From the NCBI GenBank assembly GCA_024279425.1, contig JAJRRO010000031.1:1-64000 (forward strand): a stretch of DNA of 64,000 bases, given 5' to 3'. Shown in pieces: positions 1-8,828 of this stretch (positions are counted from its first letter, which is position 1; each line of letters begins with the position of its first letter). This DNA is from Bacteroidota bacterium. Lineage in GTDB: Bacteria > Bacteroidota > Bacteroidia > Flavobacteriales > Flavobacteriaceae. The notes under the pieces are model-generated. The model was not told the origin of the DNA and ran no database searches. It saw only the letters and a list, made by a program, of their open reading frames with translations. Made by a program: the position numbers and the translations under genes.

Positions 1-138
1 CCACTTGTTCTTGAGCCAATAGTGATTTGTGCCTTGGCAACGATGGCAAATAACACCCTGTTGGTCGCGCTGTTCTTTAAAATGTAATCTGCAACTCTGC
101 TCATCGGTAAAGTGTACTCCAAAAGAAAATATATCCAT
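1..138 (-). CDS. IS1595-family transposase, N-terminal zinc-ribbon part (runs off the window edge)
   Basis: The first 46 codons of a gene that continues beyond base 1. They begin MDIFSFGVHFTDEQSC and include a CHRC pair (Cys-x2-Cys), the first half of a zinc ribbon, followed by HYWLKNKW. This start pattern, with its early Cys, the phrase HFKEQRDQQG and a CxxC, is characteristic of the zinc-ribbon domain of IS1595 (ISXO2-like) transposases, which move insertion sequences by DDE chemistry. The catalytic domain is outside the window, so whether the element is intact cannot be told. The ATG at 136-138 is the only reasonable start. A candidate terminal repeat lies upstream at 188-209. Confidence 0.75.
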   Translation of the reverse strand, partial: MDIFSFGVHFTDEQSCRLHFKEQRDQQGVICHRCQGTNHYWLKNKW

Positions 139-214
139 ATTTTTAACTAATTCATATTCAAGTAAATATACGAAAATTTATTCGATTTAGGGGTGTTTAC
201 GGATACACAAAAAT

Positions 215-1216
215 CTAATTAAAAAATAGCTTTGGAAATAAATTTTTGAGCTTCTTATTGCTAAAATTAATCCAAAACGTTGATTTAAGAAAACCGAATC
301 CATATCCGGCAAACTGAATGCCCACTGCAACAATTGAAAGAAATGCTACCGATATACTCTTATTTTTAAACAGGGAGTCGACAAAAACAAGTGACAAATA
401 AATACCATAGGCTATTATAGGCCAATAGATGGCACTAAATAACAACACTATAGCCCCTATAAGACCCAGACAGAACATTGTTGGGAACCAATAGGTGATT
501 TTTGCCGTTCCTGGATGCCATTTATTCAAAATGGGTCTGACCATTCCAAACTTATTCACTTGTATAAAAAACGTATACCAATCTATACGACGCTTGTGGT
601 ACACAAATGCATGGGGAATGAGCTTGGTTTCATATCCCTTGTTCCATATACGAATAGTAAGGTCAGGATCTTCACCAGGGTGAATTTTACCATACCCGCC
701 AACCGTGTCAAATACTTCCTTGGAAATTCCCATATTGAAACTTCTAGGTTGAAATTTGTTGATTGAGGACGCACTACCTCGTATTCCCCCAGTGGAAAAA
801 ATAGATGTCATGGCATAGTTAATGGCCTTTTGTACTACTGTAAATGATTCATGGGCCGCATCAGGTCCACCAAAACAATGCACAAAATCTTCTAGGAGAG
901 ACTTTTCCGCTTCTTTTAAATATTGGGGAGGCAGAATACAATCAGAGTCTAACACTATGAAATAATTGCCCGATGCCCTTTGCATTCCATAGTTTCGGGA
1001 GTCTCCCGGACCAGAGTTGTCCTTCTCCAAGTAATTGATATCCAATATTTTGAGAAAAGGCTCTATTACTTCCTTGGAACTAATGGTTGAACCATCCTCT
1101 ACAATAACCACTTCGAAAGGTTTATCATAGGTTTGTTGCAACAGACTTTCAAGGAGCTCCCTTATTTCATTGGGCCTATTGTAAACAGGTATGATAAATG
1201 AAAATGACAGGCTCAT
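215..1216 (-). CDS. family 2 glycosyltransferase with C-terminal membrane segments
   Basis: A 333-residue GT-A fold glycosyltransferase. The N-terminus FSFIIPVYNRPNEI is the usual nucleotide-binding strand, VEDGS (about 39-43) contacts the nucleotide sugar and the DSD at 90-92 is the metal-binding DxD motif. GEDPDL around residue 180 fits the acceptor/catalytic ED motif. Three hydrophobic stretches in the last 100 residues point to membrane anchoring. The family transfers sugars to lipid, polysaccharide or protein acceptors at the cytoplasmic membrane; the donor and acceptor cannot be read from sequence. It stands alone between the insertion element and fabI, with no polysaccharide cluster around it. 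A basic, Lys-rich C-terminal tail follows the last membrane segment. Confidence 0.85.
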   Translation of the reverse strand: MSLSFSFIIPVYNRPNEIRELLESLLQQTYDKPFEVVIVEDGSTISSKEVIEPFLKILDINYLEKDNSGPGDSRNYGMQRASGNYFIVLDSDCILPPQYLKEAEKSLLEDFVHCFGGPDAAHESFTVVQKAINYAMTSIFSTGGIRGSASSINKFQPRSFNMGISKEVFDTVGGYGKIHPGEDPDLTIRIWNKGYETKLIPHAFVYHKRRIDWYTFFIQVNKFGMVRPILNKWHPGTAKITYWFPTMFCLGLIGAIVLLFSAIYWPIIAYGIYLSLVFVDSLFKNKSISVAFLSIVAVGIQFAGYGFGFLKSTFWINFSNKKLKNLFPKLFFN

Positions 1217-1328
1217 GGTACGCTATTTGTTTTTTTGGAGGTCCTGTGTCAATTGACCATCTTTATAAGCCGATTTGAAAATAAACTTTATGCCAGATTT
1301 AGGACAAATGCAAATAAATTACCGCACC

Positions 1329-2138
1329 CTAAACAAAATGTTCCATAACCTCTTGACTTACTCCTGTGTTTGAAAACCCTCCATCATGAAACAGGTTTTG
1401 CATGGTCACTTTTTTGGTCAGGTCAGAGAATAACGTTAATGTATAATCAGCACACTCTAGCGCAGTGGCATTTCCTAAAGGAGACATTTTTTCAGCATAG
1501 CTTATAAAGCCATTAAATCCTTTTACTCCTAGGCCTGCTGTTGTAGGGGTCGGTGATTGGGATATTGTGTTTACCCGAACCTTTTTATCTTTTCCAAAGA
1601 AATACCCAAAACTACGTGCAACAGATTCTAAATAGGCCTTATTATCAGCCATGTCGTTATAATCTGGAAAAGATCTTTGCGCCGCCATATACGTCAACGC
1701 TACAATACTGCCCCATTCGTTCATGGCGTCAGCTTTATATAAACTCTGCATTACACGATGAAATGATAGTGCTGACACATCCCAGCCCTTATGTGAAAAG
1801 TCATAATTCTGATCGGTATACGCCCTACCCTTTCGAACATTGATCGACATTCCAATAGAGTGTAGTACAAAGTCTATCTTACCTCCTAGAATTTCAGTCG
1901 TTTTTACAACCAAATTGTCAAGGTCTTCCATGTTTGTTGCATCGGCGGGAACAATTTCAGATCCGGTTTTCTTGGCCAATTCATTTATCTGACCCATTCG
2001 CATAGCGATTGGAGCATTGGTCAAAACAAAAACCCCTCCTTCTTCATGTACTCTTTCTGCTGTTTTCCATGCGATTGAATTTTCATCAAGAGCTCCAAAA
2101 ATTATTCCTTTTTTACCTTTCAATAAATTGTAAGCCAT
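1329..2138 (-). CDS. fabI: enoyl-[acyl-carrier-protein] reductase (NADH), FabI type
   Basis: 269 residues, normal FabI length. It catalyses the last step of each fatty-acid elongation cycle, reducing trans-2-enoyl-ACP with NADH. The N-terminal GKKGIIFGALDENSIAWKTA matches the atypical nucleotide-binding loop of FabI (Gly-Ala-x4-Ser-Ile-Ala). The catalytic Tyr-x6-Lys of the family is seen as YNDMADNK after SFPD. SPTPTTAGLG corresponds to the substrate-binding loop. It is the last gene of the minus-strand run that begins at about 8760, but a 88-base gap to recN holds its own likely promoter element (2169-2176), so it is probably also transcribed alone. Confidence 0.96.
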   Translation of the reverse strand: MAYNLLKGKKGIIFGALDENSIAWKTAERVHEEGGVFVLTNAPIAMRMGQINELAKKTGSEIVPADATNMEDLDNLVVKTTEILGGKIDFVLHSIGMSINVRKGRAYTDQNYDFSHKGWDVSALSFHRVMQSLYKADAMNEWGSIVALTYMAAQRSFPDYNDMADNKAYLESVARSFGYFFGKDKKVRVNTISQSPTPTTAGLGVKGFNGFISYAEKMSPLGNATALECADYTLTLFSDLTKKVTMQNLFHDGGFSNTGVSQEVMEHFV

Positions 2139-2168
2139 GTTCTAGTTTTCTTTGGTTGATATTGCGAT

Positions 2169-2176
2169 CAAAGATA
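2169..2176 (-). promoter_or_regulatory. -7 promoter element upstream of fabI
   Basis: Reads TATCTTTG on the minus strand, matching the Bacteroidota -7 consensus TAnnTTTG. A start of transcription near 2162 would leave a leader of about 24 bases before the fabI ATG. No TTTG is seen 19 bases upstream, so the -33 element is weak or absent. Confidence 0.5.
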
Positions 2177-2226
2177 TTTAAAATAAGTTTAAAAAATGGA
2201 TTGTATTATTTCATCTGTTCAATAAG

Positions 2227-3879
2227 CTAATTCAACAATTGTCGTGCATGGGCCAAGGCAGAGTCTGACAAATCCTTCCCTCCTAACATTTCGGCCAACT
2301 CAATGACTCTTTCATCTTGGGAAAGTTCTTTCATATTGGTATGGGTCACATTGTCTTTATCTTCTTTGTATACCTTAAAATGATGGTTCCCTTTAGACGC
2401 AACCTGGGGCAAATGGGTAATGGCAAAGACCTGCATATTCTCGCTCATAACTCCCATGATATCTGCCATACGGTTAGAGATTTCTCCAGAAACCCCAGTG
2501 TCTATTTCATCGAACATCATAGTGGGCAAATTTTCATAGTTGGCCAAAATCGACTTTATAACCAACATTATTCGCGAAAGCTCGCCACCTGAAGCTACTT
2601 TTTTAAGCAACCCAAAATCAGCTCCTTTATTGGCTGAGAATAAGAACGATAATTCGTCCTTGCCCTTCGCCTTAAATTCTTTTGAGGTGCTTAAGCTTAT
2701 TTTAAAACGGGCACTTGACATACCCAGCATATTAAGTTTATTTTCTAACTGAGCTTTCAGATTTGGAATTGTTTTTTTACGCTTCAATGACATTGAACTT
2801 GCCATTTCTTCAAGTTTAAACTCTTGAGAAGTCAATTCTTTTCGCTTCTTTTCAATGGTTGCCTCAATGTTCTCAGAGGCATCAACCTTCTCATTAAGTT
2901 CTCTCTTTATTTTCAACAAATCTGAAATACTTTGCACACCATGTTTTTTTTGCAAATCGTAAAGCAATTGTAATTTGGTATTGACCTCTTCCAATACATG
3001 TGGGTTTAAATCGGCATTTTCCATTTGGGTTCGTAGTTCTTCCCCAATATCATCAACTTCTATATGGAGAGATTGTATTCTTTGGCTCAAAGATTCATAG
3101 GCATTTCCAAAATTGGAGAGTTTGAGTGAAACCTGCTTTAATTCTGAAAGCAAATTCAAAATACCAACATTCTCATCATGAAGTAACTGATGTCCCTTAG
3201 ACAAGTACTCAATAATCGTTTCAACATTGCTCAACTGCTGGTACTGTTCCTCCAACCGCTCTTGAATGCCTTCCTGCAGAGGTGCATCATTTAGCTCTTT
3301 CAGCAAAAAACTATTGTATTCGTGTTCTTTGATAGCTTTTCCTTGAAATTCAATCAATTGTGATAATTTCTTGGAAGTGTTCCTATAAACCTTCAGACAA
3401 TCTATATATTCATTTAATAAATCTTTATTACCCGCCAGCGAATCAATTACCATAAACTGAAAATCATTTTCTGCCAGTCTTAAGGTTTGGTTTTGGGAAT
3501 GCACATCGATCAATCTATCACCTAATTGAGATAATATATCCAAGGTAACCGGAGTGTCGTTGATAAACGCTCTTGATTTTCCACTGGGTAATATTTCGCG
3601 TCTGATAATGGTAGTATCCTCATAGTCTAGGTCATTATTGTCAAAAAAAGACCTTAAGCCGTAATTATTGATCAAGAATTCACCTTCTACGACGCACTTT
3701 TCTTCTTTGTTTCTCAAGGAGGACAAATCGGCACGTTTTCCCAATACCAAGGAAAGCCCCCCTAATAAAATCGATTTACCTGCACCTGTTTCCCCTGTTA
3801 TACAAGTAAACTTTGGGCCAAAAGAAACATTTAGCCTGTCGATGAGCGCGTAATTTTTAATAGAAAGGTTACTAAGCAA
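2227..3879 (-). CDS. recN: DNA repair protein RecN
   Basis: A 550-residue SMC-like ATPase for double-strand break repair. The Walker A motif GETGAGKS lies near residue 30, two coiled-coil arms occupy roughly 150-370 (Glu/Lys/Leu-rich), and the ABC signature VASGGELSRIM and Walker B MMFDEIDTGVSGEIS are in the last third, followed by the switch His in AITHLPQVAS. All ATP-binding parts are therefore intact and the length is standard. It follows porD by 60 bases on the same strand. The start MLSNLSIKNYALI gives the family's usual N-terminus. Confidence 0.97.
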   Translation of the reverse strand: MLSNLSIKNYALIDRLNVSFGPKFTCITGETGAGKSILLGGLSLVLGKRADLSSLRNKEEKCVVEGEFLINNYGLRSFFDNNDLDYEDTTIIRREILPSGKSRAFINDTPVTLDILSQLGDRLIDVHSQNQTLRLAENDFQFMVIDSLAGNKDLLNEYIDCLKVYRNTSKKLSQLIEFQGKAIKEHEYNSFLLKELNDAPLQEGIQERLEEQYQQLSNVETIIEYLSKGHQLLHDENVGILNLLSELKQVSLKLSNFGNAYESLSQRIQSLHIEVDDIGEELRTQMENADLNPHVLEEVNTKLQLLYDLQKKHGVQSISDLLKIKRELNEKVDASENIEATIEKKRKELTSQEFKLEEMASSMSLKRKKTIPNLKAQLENKLNMLGMSSARFKISLSTSKEFKAKGKDELSFLFSANKGADFGLLKKVASGGELSRIMLVIKSILANYENLPTMMFDEIDTGVSGEISNRMADIMGVMSENMQVFAITHLPQVASKGNHHFKVYKEDKDNVTHTNMKELSQDERVIELAEMLGGKDLSDSALAHARQLLN

Positions 3880-3939
3880 TGTAGTCCTGTTTATATTGCT
3901 GTAAAGATAATTTTTATTTCAATTGAAAAAAAATGAAGA

Positions 3940-4827
3940 TCAGTACTTTATCTCATTCCAAGTACTTGAGTACAAAGGAGCAATTCGGTTGAGTGTTTCC
4001 TTTAATTTAACTACATCAACCTTGGGGCCGTCAGAGAATATATTCCGTATTTCGTCTGATTTGGCGTCAAAAAAAGTTTGGATCAAAAAAGCGTTTGGCC
4101 TACGATTGATCATGGTCTCGAATAACCTCATAGTCCCTGATATGACTTGTTTTCCGGTACTATTGTTGTCACCAAGTATATCAATACCCTTCCTATGATA
4201 ATTGTACATCGCCACCCGATATTCCCTATACGTATTGGACATCAGATTATCAACCAATTCAAATCTACTACGGTCTGTAGACTGACTCCATCCGGCTGAA
4301 TTACTTCCTTGGGCCTGAATAACAATTTTTTGAGCTGTTCTAAAATATTCGCTACCACCCTCAAGTGCAAAAGTATCGGCGTCCAGCCCTAAAATGATGT
4401 ATACGTAGTATGATATTACGCTTACTAAATTAGATTCATAAACATTCTCGTTAAAGACCAATGGTTGAAATTCGATATACTCAAAATTGAATTGATTGTC
4501 TTTATAGTTGAAAATTGGAGTTTCATATGACGTATTGAAAACTGGACGGGATGATTGAATTTGAATGTTTCCTTTAAACCGGTTGGATTCATACTCAGTT
4601 ATAGTAATGAACATCTGGGCATTAACCCGCTCATTTTTTTTATAAACACTATTGGTCCATTTATTTTTATTCACAAAGTCGTTCAATGAACGTTCCAATG
4701 TTCTGAATATCTGCTGATTCGTTTGTGAAACCTGATCCGAATTTAAAGTTACCGTACAGTTCAGTTCTTGGGCCGAAATCACCTTGCAACAGGCAAGGAA
4801 CATAAAAACTAAAAGGAGATTACGCAT
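3940..4827 (-). CDS. porD: DUF4835 family protein, PorD-type type IX secretion component
   Basis: 295 residues with an N-terminal signal peptide (MRNLLLVFMFLACC...SAQ) and no other membrane helix, so it is exported to the periplasm or outer membrane. The sequence matches what I know as the DUF4835 family, named PorD in flavobacterial annotation because of its link to the type IX secretion system of Bacteroidota. Its mechanistic role is not established and I cannot see catalytic residues. Its ATG overlaps the end of coaBC by 8 bases, which implies translational coupling. The order coaBC-porD-recN is a recurrent flavobacterial arrangement as far as I recall it. The family call is fairly sure, the functional label less so. 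Confidence 0.72.
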   Translation of the reverse strand: MRNLLLVFMFLACCKVISAQELNCTVTLNSDQVSQTNQQIFRTLERSLNDFVNKNKWTNSVYKKNERVNAQMFITITEYESNRFKGNIQIQSSRPVFNTSYETPIFNYKDNQFNFEYIEFQPLVFNENVYESNLVSVISYYVYIILGLDADTFALEGGSEYFRTAQKIVIQAQGSNSAGWSQSTDRSRFELVDNLMSNTYREYRVAMYNYHRKGIDILGDNNSTGKQVISGTMRLFETMINRRPNAFLIQTFFDAKSDEIRNIFSDGPKVDVVKLKETLNRIAPLYSSTWNEIKY

Positions 4828-6025
4828 TTAACCGAATTAAGATCTCATTAAGAATATCCTGGGCCACCTTGGCCTTGGTCTTTAAATCAAACGCTATTAT
4901 CTGCGAATTCTTATCTATAAATGTTATTTTATTGGTGTCTCCGGCAAAACCGGCTCCCTCATCATTCAGGGAATTCAGGATTATGACATCGAGGTTCTTT
5001 TTTTTAAGCTTTGCCTTTGCATTTTCCAATTCGTTTTCGGTCTCTAATGCAAACCCTACCAGAAATTGGTGCTTTTTGTTGGTCCCCAATGACAATAGAA
5101 TATCTTTAGTCTTAACCAAATCAATGGTTAAACCATCTTCTTTCTTTTTGATTTTTTGGTTCGCCACGGTCTTTGGCCGATAATCTGCCACAGCTGCAGC
5201 ACATATGGCAATGTCAACTTTAGGGTAGTGGCTGTGGGCTTCTTGATACATCTCTTCTGCGGAAACAACCTTAATTACGGTTATTGAATCGTGTTTTAAT
5301 GATAGACTTGAAGGACCCGAGATCAAAATCACCTTTGCTCCTAGATTTGCTGCCGACTTGGCCAATTCATACCCCATTAACCCTGAAGAATGGTTTCCTA
5401 TAAAACGAACAGGGTCAATTGCTTCGTAGGTTGGTCCTGCAGTAACCATTACTTTTTTATCTTTCAAAGGCAAACCCTGAATCAAACATTCTTTTATAGC
5501 ACTTATAATATCCTCGGGTTCTGCCATTCTTCCTTCTCCATGAAGTCCACTTGCCAATTCGCCCGTGGTCACAGGTATCATGATATTCCCAAAAGATTCC
5601 AACTTTTTAATGGAATCTTTTGTTGACTCATGCCTATACATGTCCAAATCCATTGCAGGAGCGAAAAGAACTGGGCATTTTGCAGAAAGATAAGTTGCCA
5701 ACAATAAATTGTCACAATTACCTAGAGACATCTTAGACAGCGTATTTGCAGTAGCAGGGGCAACAACCATAAGATCTGCCCATAATCCCAACGCCACATG
5801 GTTATTCCAATCGGTGCTATTTTTCCCATCATTGACAAAAGAGGAAAGAACAGGGTTTTTTGAAAGTGTGGCCAGCGTAAGCGGAGAAACAAAAGAACTG
5901 GCACTCTCTGTTAAAATTACTTTAACGTTAGCGCCAGCTTTAATAAGTAAACGTACAAGAAAGGTAGTTTTATAAGCAGCAATTCCTCCGGTAATACCTA
6001 AAAGAATATTTTTGCCACCCAACAT
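4820..6025 (-). CDS. coaBC: bifunctional phosphopantothenoylcysteine decarboxylase / phosphopantothenate-cysteine ligase
   Basis: 401 residues covering both middle steps of coenzyme A synthesis. The N-terminal half is the flavoprotein decarboxylase CoaC: GGIAAYKT, the active-site His in WNHVALG, PATANTLSKMSLGNCDN, and APAMDLDMY, which resembles the conserved PxMNxxMW motif. The C-terminal half is the ligase CoaB: VMVTAGPTYEAIDPVRFIGN, the conserved AAVADYRP and the KIKK motif of the flexible flap. Length is normal. It starts one base after the stop of rpoZ and overlaps porD, so it sits in the middle of a tightly packed operon. Confidence 0.97.
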   Translation of the reverse strand: MLGGKNILLGITGGIAAYKTTFLVRLLIKAGANVKVILTESASSFVSPLTLATLSKNPVLSSFVNDGKNSTDWNNHVALGLWADLMVVAPATANTLSKMSLGNCDNLLLATYLSAKCPVLFAPAMDLDMYRHESTKDSIKKLESFGNIMIPVTTGELASGLHGEGRMAEPEDIISAIKECLIQGLPLKDKKVMVTAGPTYEAIDPVRFIGNHSSGLMGYELAKSAANLGAKVILISGPSSLSLKHDSITVIKVVSAEEMYQEAHSHYPKVDIAICAAAVADYRPKTVANQKIKKKEDGLTIDLVKTKDILLSLGTNKKHQFLVGFALETENELENAKAKLKKKNLDVIILNSLNDEGAGFAGDTNKITFIDKNSQIIAFDLKTKAKVAQDILNEILIRLNA

Positions 6026-6026
6026 A

Positions 6027-6362
6027 CTACTCTGTATCTTTTTCTGTATTTCTATGGTATATTTTATCCATCAACCATTCTTCTATCGCTAGGGCATGTG
6101 GTTTTGGCAATTTTTCATAAAATTTAGAAACCTCGATCTGCTCCTTGTTTTCAAAAACTTCCTCGAGGCTATCACTATATGTAGCAAACTCCTCAAGCTT
6201 TTCCAGAAGTTCCTTTTTAATCTCTGAGTTGATCTGAACAGCTCTTTTGGCAGTTATCGATATGGCTTCGTAAATATTGTCTGTTTTTTGATCAAACTCA
6301 TTTTTGTTGAGCGTCACAGTAGATACAGAAGCCTTTGAGTTTTTTAAATCGTTCATATTCAT
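6027..6362 (-). CDS. rpoZ: RNA polymerase omega subunit (Rpb6-like)
   Basis: 111 residues. The segment YEAISITAKRAVQINSEIKK is the conserved omega/Rpb6 core that clamps the beta-prime subunit and aids polymerase assembly. Position between bamD and coaBC agrees with the usual flavobacterial placement of the Bacteroidota omega gene, which is otherwise poorly conserved and often left as hypothetical. A second ATG two codons in (at 6356) is also possible. The gene lies 12 bases after bamD and 1 base before coaBC, in the same operon. Confidence 0.85.
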   Translation of the reverse strand: MNMNDLKNSKASVSTVTLNKNEFDQKTDNIYEAISITAKRAVQINSEIKKELLEKLEEFATYSDSLEEVFENKEQIEVSKFYEKLPKPHALAIEEWLMDKIYHRNTEKDTE

Positions 6363-6374
6363 AATTACAAAAAT

Positions 6375-7199
6375 TTATTTTGTCTCTTTTTCGACGTTGA
6401 AACTATTTACCTCCTTTTCAATCTTCTTAAGTAATTTGGCAACCTCATCTGCATATTTGGTCTCGGGAAATTGCTTTTTGAGAACATTGTATGCCGTTTT
6501 TGCCTTTTCCAATCGTTCTTGTTTCAATCTAGCAAAACTGTTTAAAGCAAACTCGGTGGCCGATTCAAACTTAAGGTACAAAGCTTCTTCGCGGTAGATA
6601 GATCCTGGATGGTCAGAAATAAAATTATCAAATGCCGCTAGTGCCGGTGTTAAAAAGGAATAATCGAAATGACCCAATTTATTAAATTGCTTGCCAATTT
6701 CAAATGCTTTTCTTTCTTTCTTGGTGGTTAAGTCTTTTGCCATTTGATTGGCTTCATCAAAGTATTCAGAATCGGGATATGTGTTTATAAAACTTTGAAG
6801 CTTAACCAAGGCCTTATCGGTATCCGTCTGATCCAACGAATGATCGGGTGAAAGCTCATAATAGCTTTTTGCTCCTAAAAATCCAGCTTCCGCTACTTTC
6901 TCACTCTTGGGATAGGATTTTATAAAACGTTCAAACTGATACCCCGACATATTATAATCCTTTCGCTGAAAATAGGTGTTGGCGAAAAAAAACATCACCC
7001 TTTCACCTTGAGGTTTGCCCACATACTTAGGTGCAATTTGCTCGAATAGGCGATTTGCCCTTTTATAGTCCTCTTCGTCATAGTATTTTTCGGCCAAATC
7101 ATACTTTGCCTTCACATCCTCGGCTTTTAGCACCTTTTGATACTCATTGCAGGACGACAATACAAGTATTAGCACAATAAATGAAATAAGCTTCCTCAT
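6375..7199 (-). CDS. bamD: outer membrane assembly lipoprotein BamD
   Basis: 274 residues with a lipoprotein signal MRKLISFIVLILVLSSC, so the mature protein starts at Cys and is anchored to the outer membrane. The rest is TPR-like helical repeats (KYDLAEKYYDEEDYKRA, FFANTYFQRKDY, SEKVAEAGFLGAKSYY, LYLKFESATEFAL), as in BamD/YfiO, which with BamA folds and inserts beta-barrel proteins. An upstream in-frame ATG at 7211 exists, but a TAATTTTG promoter element at 7216-7223 would place transcription initiation at about that ATG, so the start at 7199, which gives a clean signal peptide, is preferred. It leads into rpoZ, coaBC and porD. Confidence 0.93.
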   Translation of the reverse strand: MRKLISFIVLILVLSSCNEYQKVLKAEDVKAKYDLAEKYYDEEDYKRANRLFEQIAPKYVGKPQGERVMFFFANTYFQRKDYNMSGYQFERFIKSYPKSEKVAEAGFLGAKSYYELSPDHSLDQTDTDKALVKLQSFINTYPDSEYFDEANQMAKDLTTKKERKAFEIGKQFNKLGHFDYSFLTPALAAFDNFISDHPGSIYREEALYLKFESATEFALNSFARLKQERLEKAKTAYNVLKKQFPETKYADEVAKLLKKIEKEVNSFNVEKETK

Positions 7200-7215
7200 T
7201 TTTAAAAACATTTTG

Positions 7216-7223
7216 CAAAATTA
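7216..7223 (-). promoter_or_regulatory. -7 promoter element upstream of bamD
   Basis: Reads TAATTTTG on the minus strand (consensus TAnnTTTG). The base 19 positions upstream is TTTT rather than TTTG. Transcription would begin near 7210, which argues against the ATG at 7211 and for the one at 7199. It suggests that bamD-rpoZ-coaBC-porD-recN can be transcribed apart from dapA. Confidence 0.5.
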
Positions 7224-7333
7224 AGGATTCTGAACGGATATAAAAAAACAATTTTCACTGTGCTAAATTAGCTTGGTCCAAACACTAATAGCTACTATTT
7301 AGCTTAGATTTAACGTTCTTTTTAGGCAAACCG

Positions 7334-8224
7334 TTAAACCTGAAGACTCGTATACGGCTTTATAGATCCTTTGATTCTCTTTTTAAGGTCATCTGTAGCT
7401 TCCACCAATGGCAAGCGGACGGTACCCTCGGAAAGCCCTAAAGCTTCTAGAACCGATTTGATGCCCGCTGGGTTTCCCTCTTCAAAAACAAGGTGTATAA
7501 CCTCTAGTAAATCATATTGTAACTTGTATGCCGCATCAACCTGACCACTAAGACCGGCCTTAATCAAACTTGAGAATTCGTTCGGTACCCCTTGGCCCAA
7601 GACCGAAATAACACCTGAACCTCCGGCCAGGACAGTAGCCAGAGCGGTAGCATCGTCACCAGAAATCACCAGAAAATCCTTGGGCTTGTCTTTGATAATC
7701 TGCATGACTTGAACCAAATCGCCCGAAGCTTCCTTGATTCCTACAATATTTTTTGAATTTAGGGCCAGACGAACTACTGTTTCAGGCAAAACATTACTTG
7801 CAGTACGACCCGGTACATTATAAATTATTATGGGCAATGGGGAACTTTCAGCTATGGTCTTAAAATGCCGGTAAATACCTTCCTGACTTGGTTTGTTGTA
7901 ATATGGGGAAACGGAAAGAATAGCATCGAAATCCTCTAAGTTCTGATTTTTAATGGTTTCGATAATAGCCATTGTATTGTTCCCACCAATTCCTAAAACA
8001 AGCGGCAATCGACCTGCATTGGCACATACCACAGTCGAAATAACCAATTGTTTTTCAATATCGGAAAGCGTCGCAGCCTCTGCAGTAGTACCCAAAACGA
8101 CCAAATAATCAACACCACCATCTATGCAGTGGTTAACAACGCTTGTCAAAGCCATTGTATCTACTGAAATATCTTTTTTAAAGGGGGTGACCAAAGCAAC
8201 CCCAGTACCTACAAATTTATCCAT
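7334..8224 (-). CDS. dapA: 4-hydroxy-tetrahydrodipicolinate synthase
   Basis: 296 residues, standard for DapA. It condenses pyruvate with aspartate semialdehyde, the first committed step to diaminopimelate and lysine. Visible motifs: GTTAEAATL (the pyruvate-binding GTTGE equivalent), YYNKPSQEG with the catalytic Tyr, YNVPGRTA, and the Schiff-base Lys in [10 protein letters not shown]. The ATG shares one base with the stop of the upstream gene (TAATG type overlap), so the two are coupled. dapF, a later enzyme of the same pathway, is at 24897-25673. Confidence 0.97.
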   Translation of the reverse strand: MDKFVGTGVALVTPFKKDISVDTMALTSVVNHCIDGGVDYLVVLGTTAEAATLSDIEKQLVISTVVCANAGRLPLVLGIGGNNTMAIIETIKNQNLEDFDAILSVSPYYNKPSQEGIYRHFKTIAESSPLPIIIYNVPGRTASNVLPETVVRLALNSKNIVGIKEASGDLVQVMQIIKDKPKDFLVISGDDATALATVLAGGSGVISVLGQGVPNEFSSLIKAGLSGQVDAAYKLQYDLLEVIHLVFEEGNPAGIKSVLEALGLSEGTVRLPLVEATDDLKKRIKGSIKPYTSLQV

Positions 8225-8760
8225 TATTCAATTTCATTTAGAACTCTTAAATATTTCTTGAGTTCTAGTTTAAAAGTTTTAAAATCCTTTAAGGGCAGAC
8301 CCAGAATCAAGTCGTTCAAATTTTGATCCACCTCCTTAAACCCAACTTTTACCCGAGCCTTTGTCCTTACTGTCATCAATTGCATCAACAAGTTTTCCTT
8401 ATCATAATAATTGATCAAAAGATCGTAATCCCTGCTTAAAAATTCTAAGGAATAACTGTTTTCAATTTTCCCTTTCCAACCCAAATCCTTATCCGAAAAC
8501 ACGGGTGTGGAGTACGGCGAGTTTTTATCGTAATAACTTTTATACCCAATTATTTTGACCGCATTGGGTCTTAATTTATACTCATCAATAAATTCAAAAA
8601 AAAGATCGGACTTCTCGAAACTATCAAGATCAACGATACATCCAATTGAGCTTATTCCAGTACTCCTTTCAACTACAGCGGGAACTTTGGATAGTTCCTC
8701 CTTTAAAAATTTAAGGCCAGATTTGTGCTTGAATTTATCCTTAATTCTTTTTAAAAACAT
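8224..8760 (-). CDS. conserved flavobacterial protein, DUF6913-like
   Basis: 178 residues, no signal peptide and no membrane segment, Lys- and Asp-rich. I recognise it only as the small protein that precedes dapA in Flavobacteriaceae and believe it carries the DUF6913 label; the function is unknown. It contains a mixed alpha/beta pattern ([33 protein letters not shown]) without obvious catalytic motifs. It overlaps dapA by one base and has a good -7 element 18 bases upstream, so it is probably the first gene of the dapA transcript. Confidence 0.6.
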   Translation of the reverse strand: MFLKRIKDKFKHKSGLKFLKEELSKVPAVVERSTGISSIGCIVDLDSFEKSDLFFEFIDEYKLRPNAVKIIGYKSYYDKNSPYSTPVFSDKDLGWKGKIENSYSLEFLSRDYDLLINYYDKENLLMQLMTVRTKARVKVGFKEVDQNLNDLILGLPLKDFKTFKLELKKYLRVLNEIE

Positions 8761-8777
8761 GTATTTTTACATTTACA

Positions 8778-8785
8778 CAAATGTA
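8778..8785 (-). promoter_or_regulatory. -7 promoter element for the DUF6913-like gene and dapA
   Basis: Reads TACATTTG on the minus strand, an exact TAnnTTTG match. Transcription would start at about 8772, leaving a 12-base leader. It lies in the short divergent region shared with the plus-strand nucleotidase gene at 8829. No clear -33 TTTG is present. Confidence 0.5.
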
Positions 8786-8828
8786 AATAATTAACACTCA
8801 TCTTTAGGTTGCTAAGATAAAAACTATA

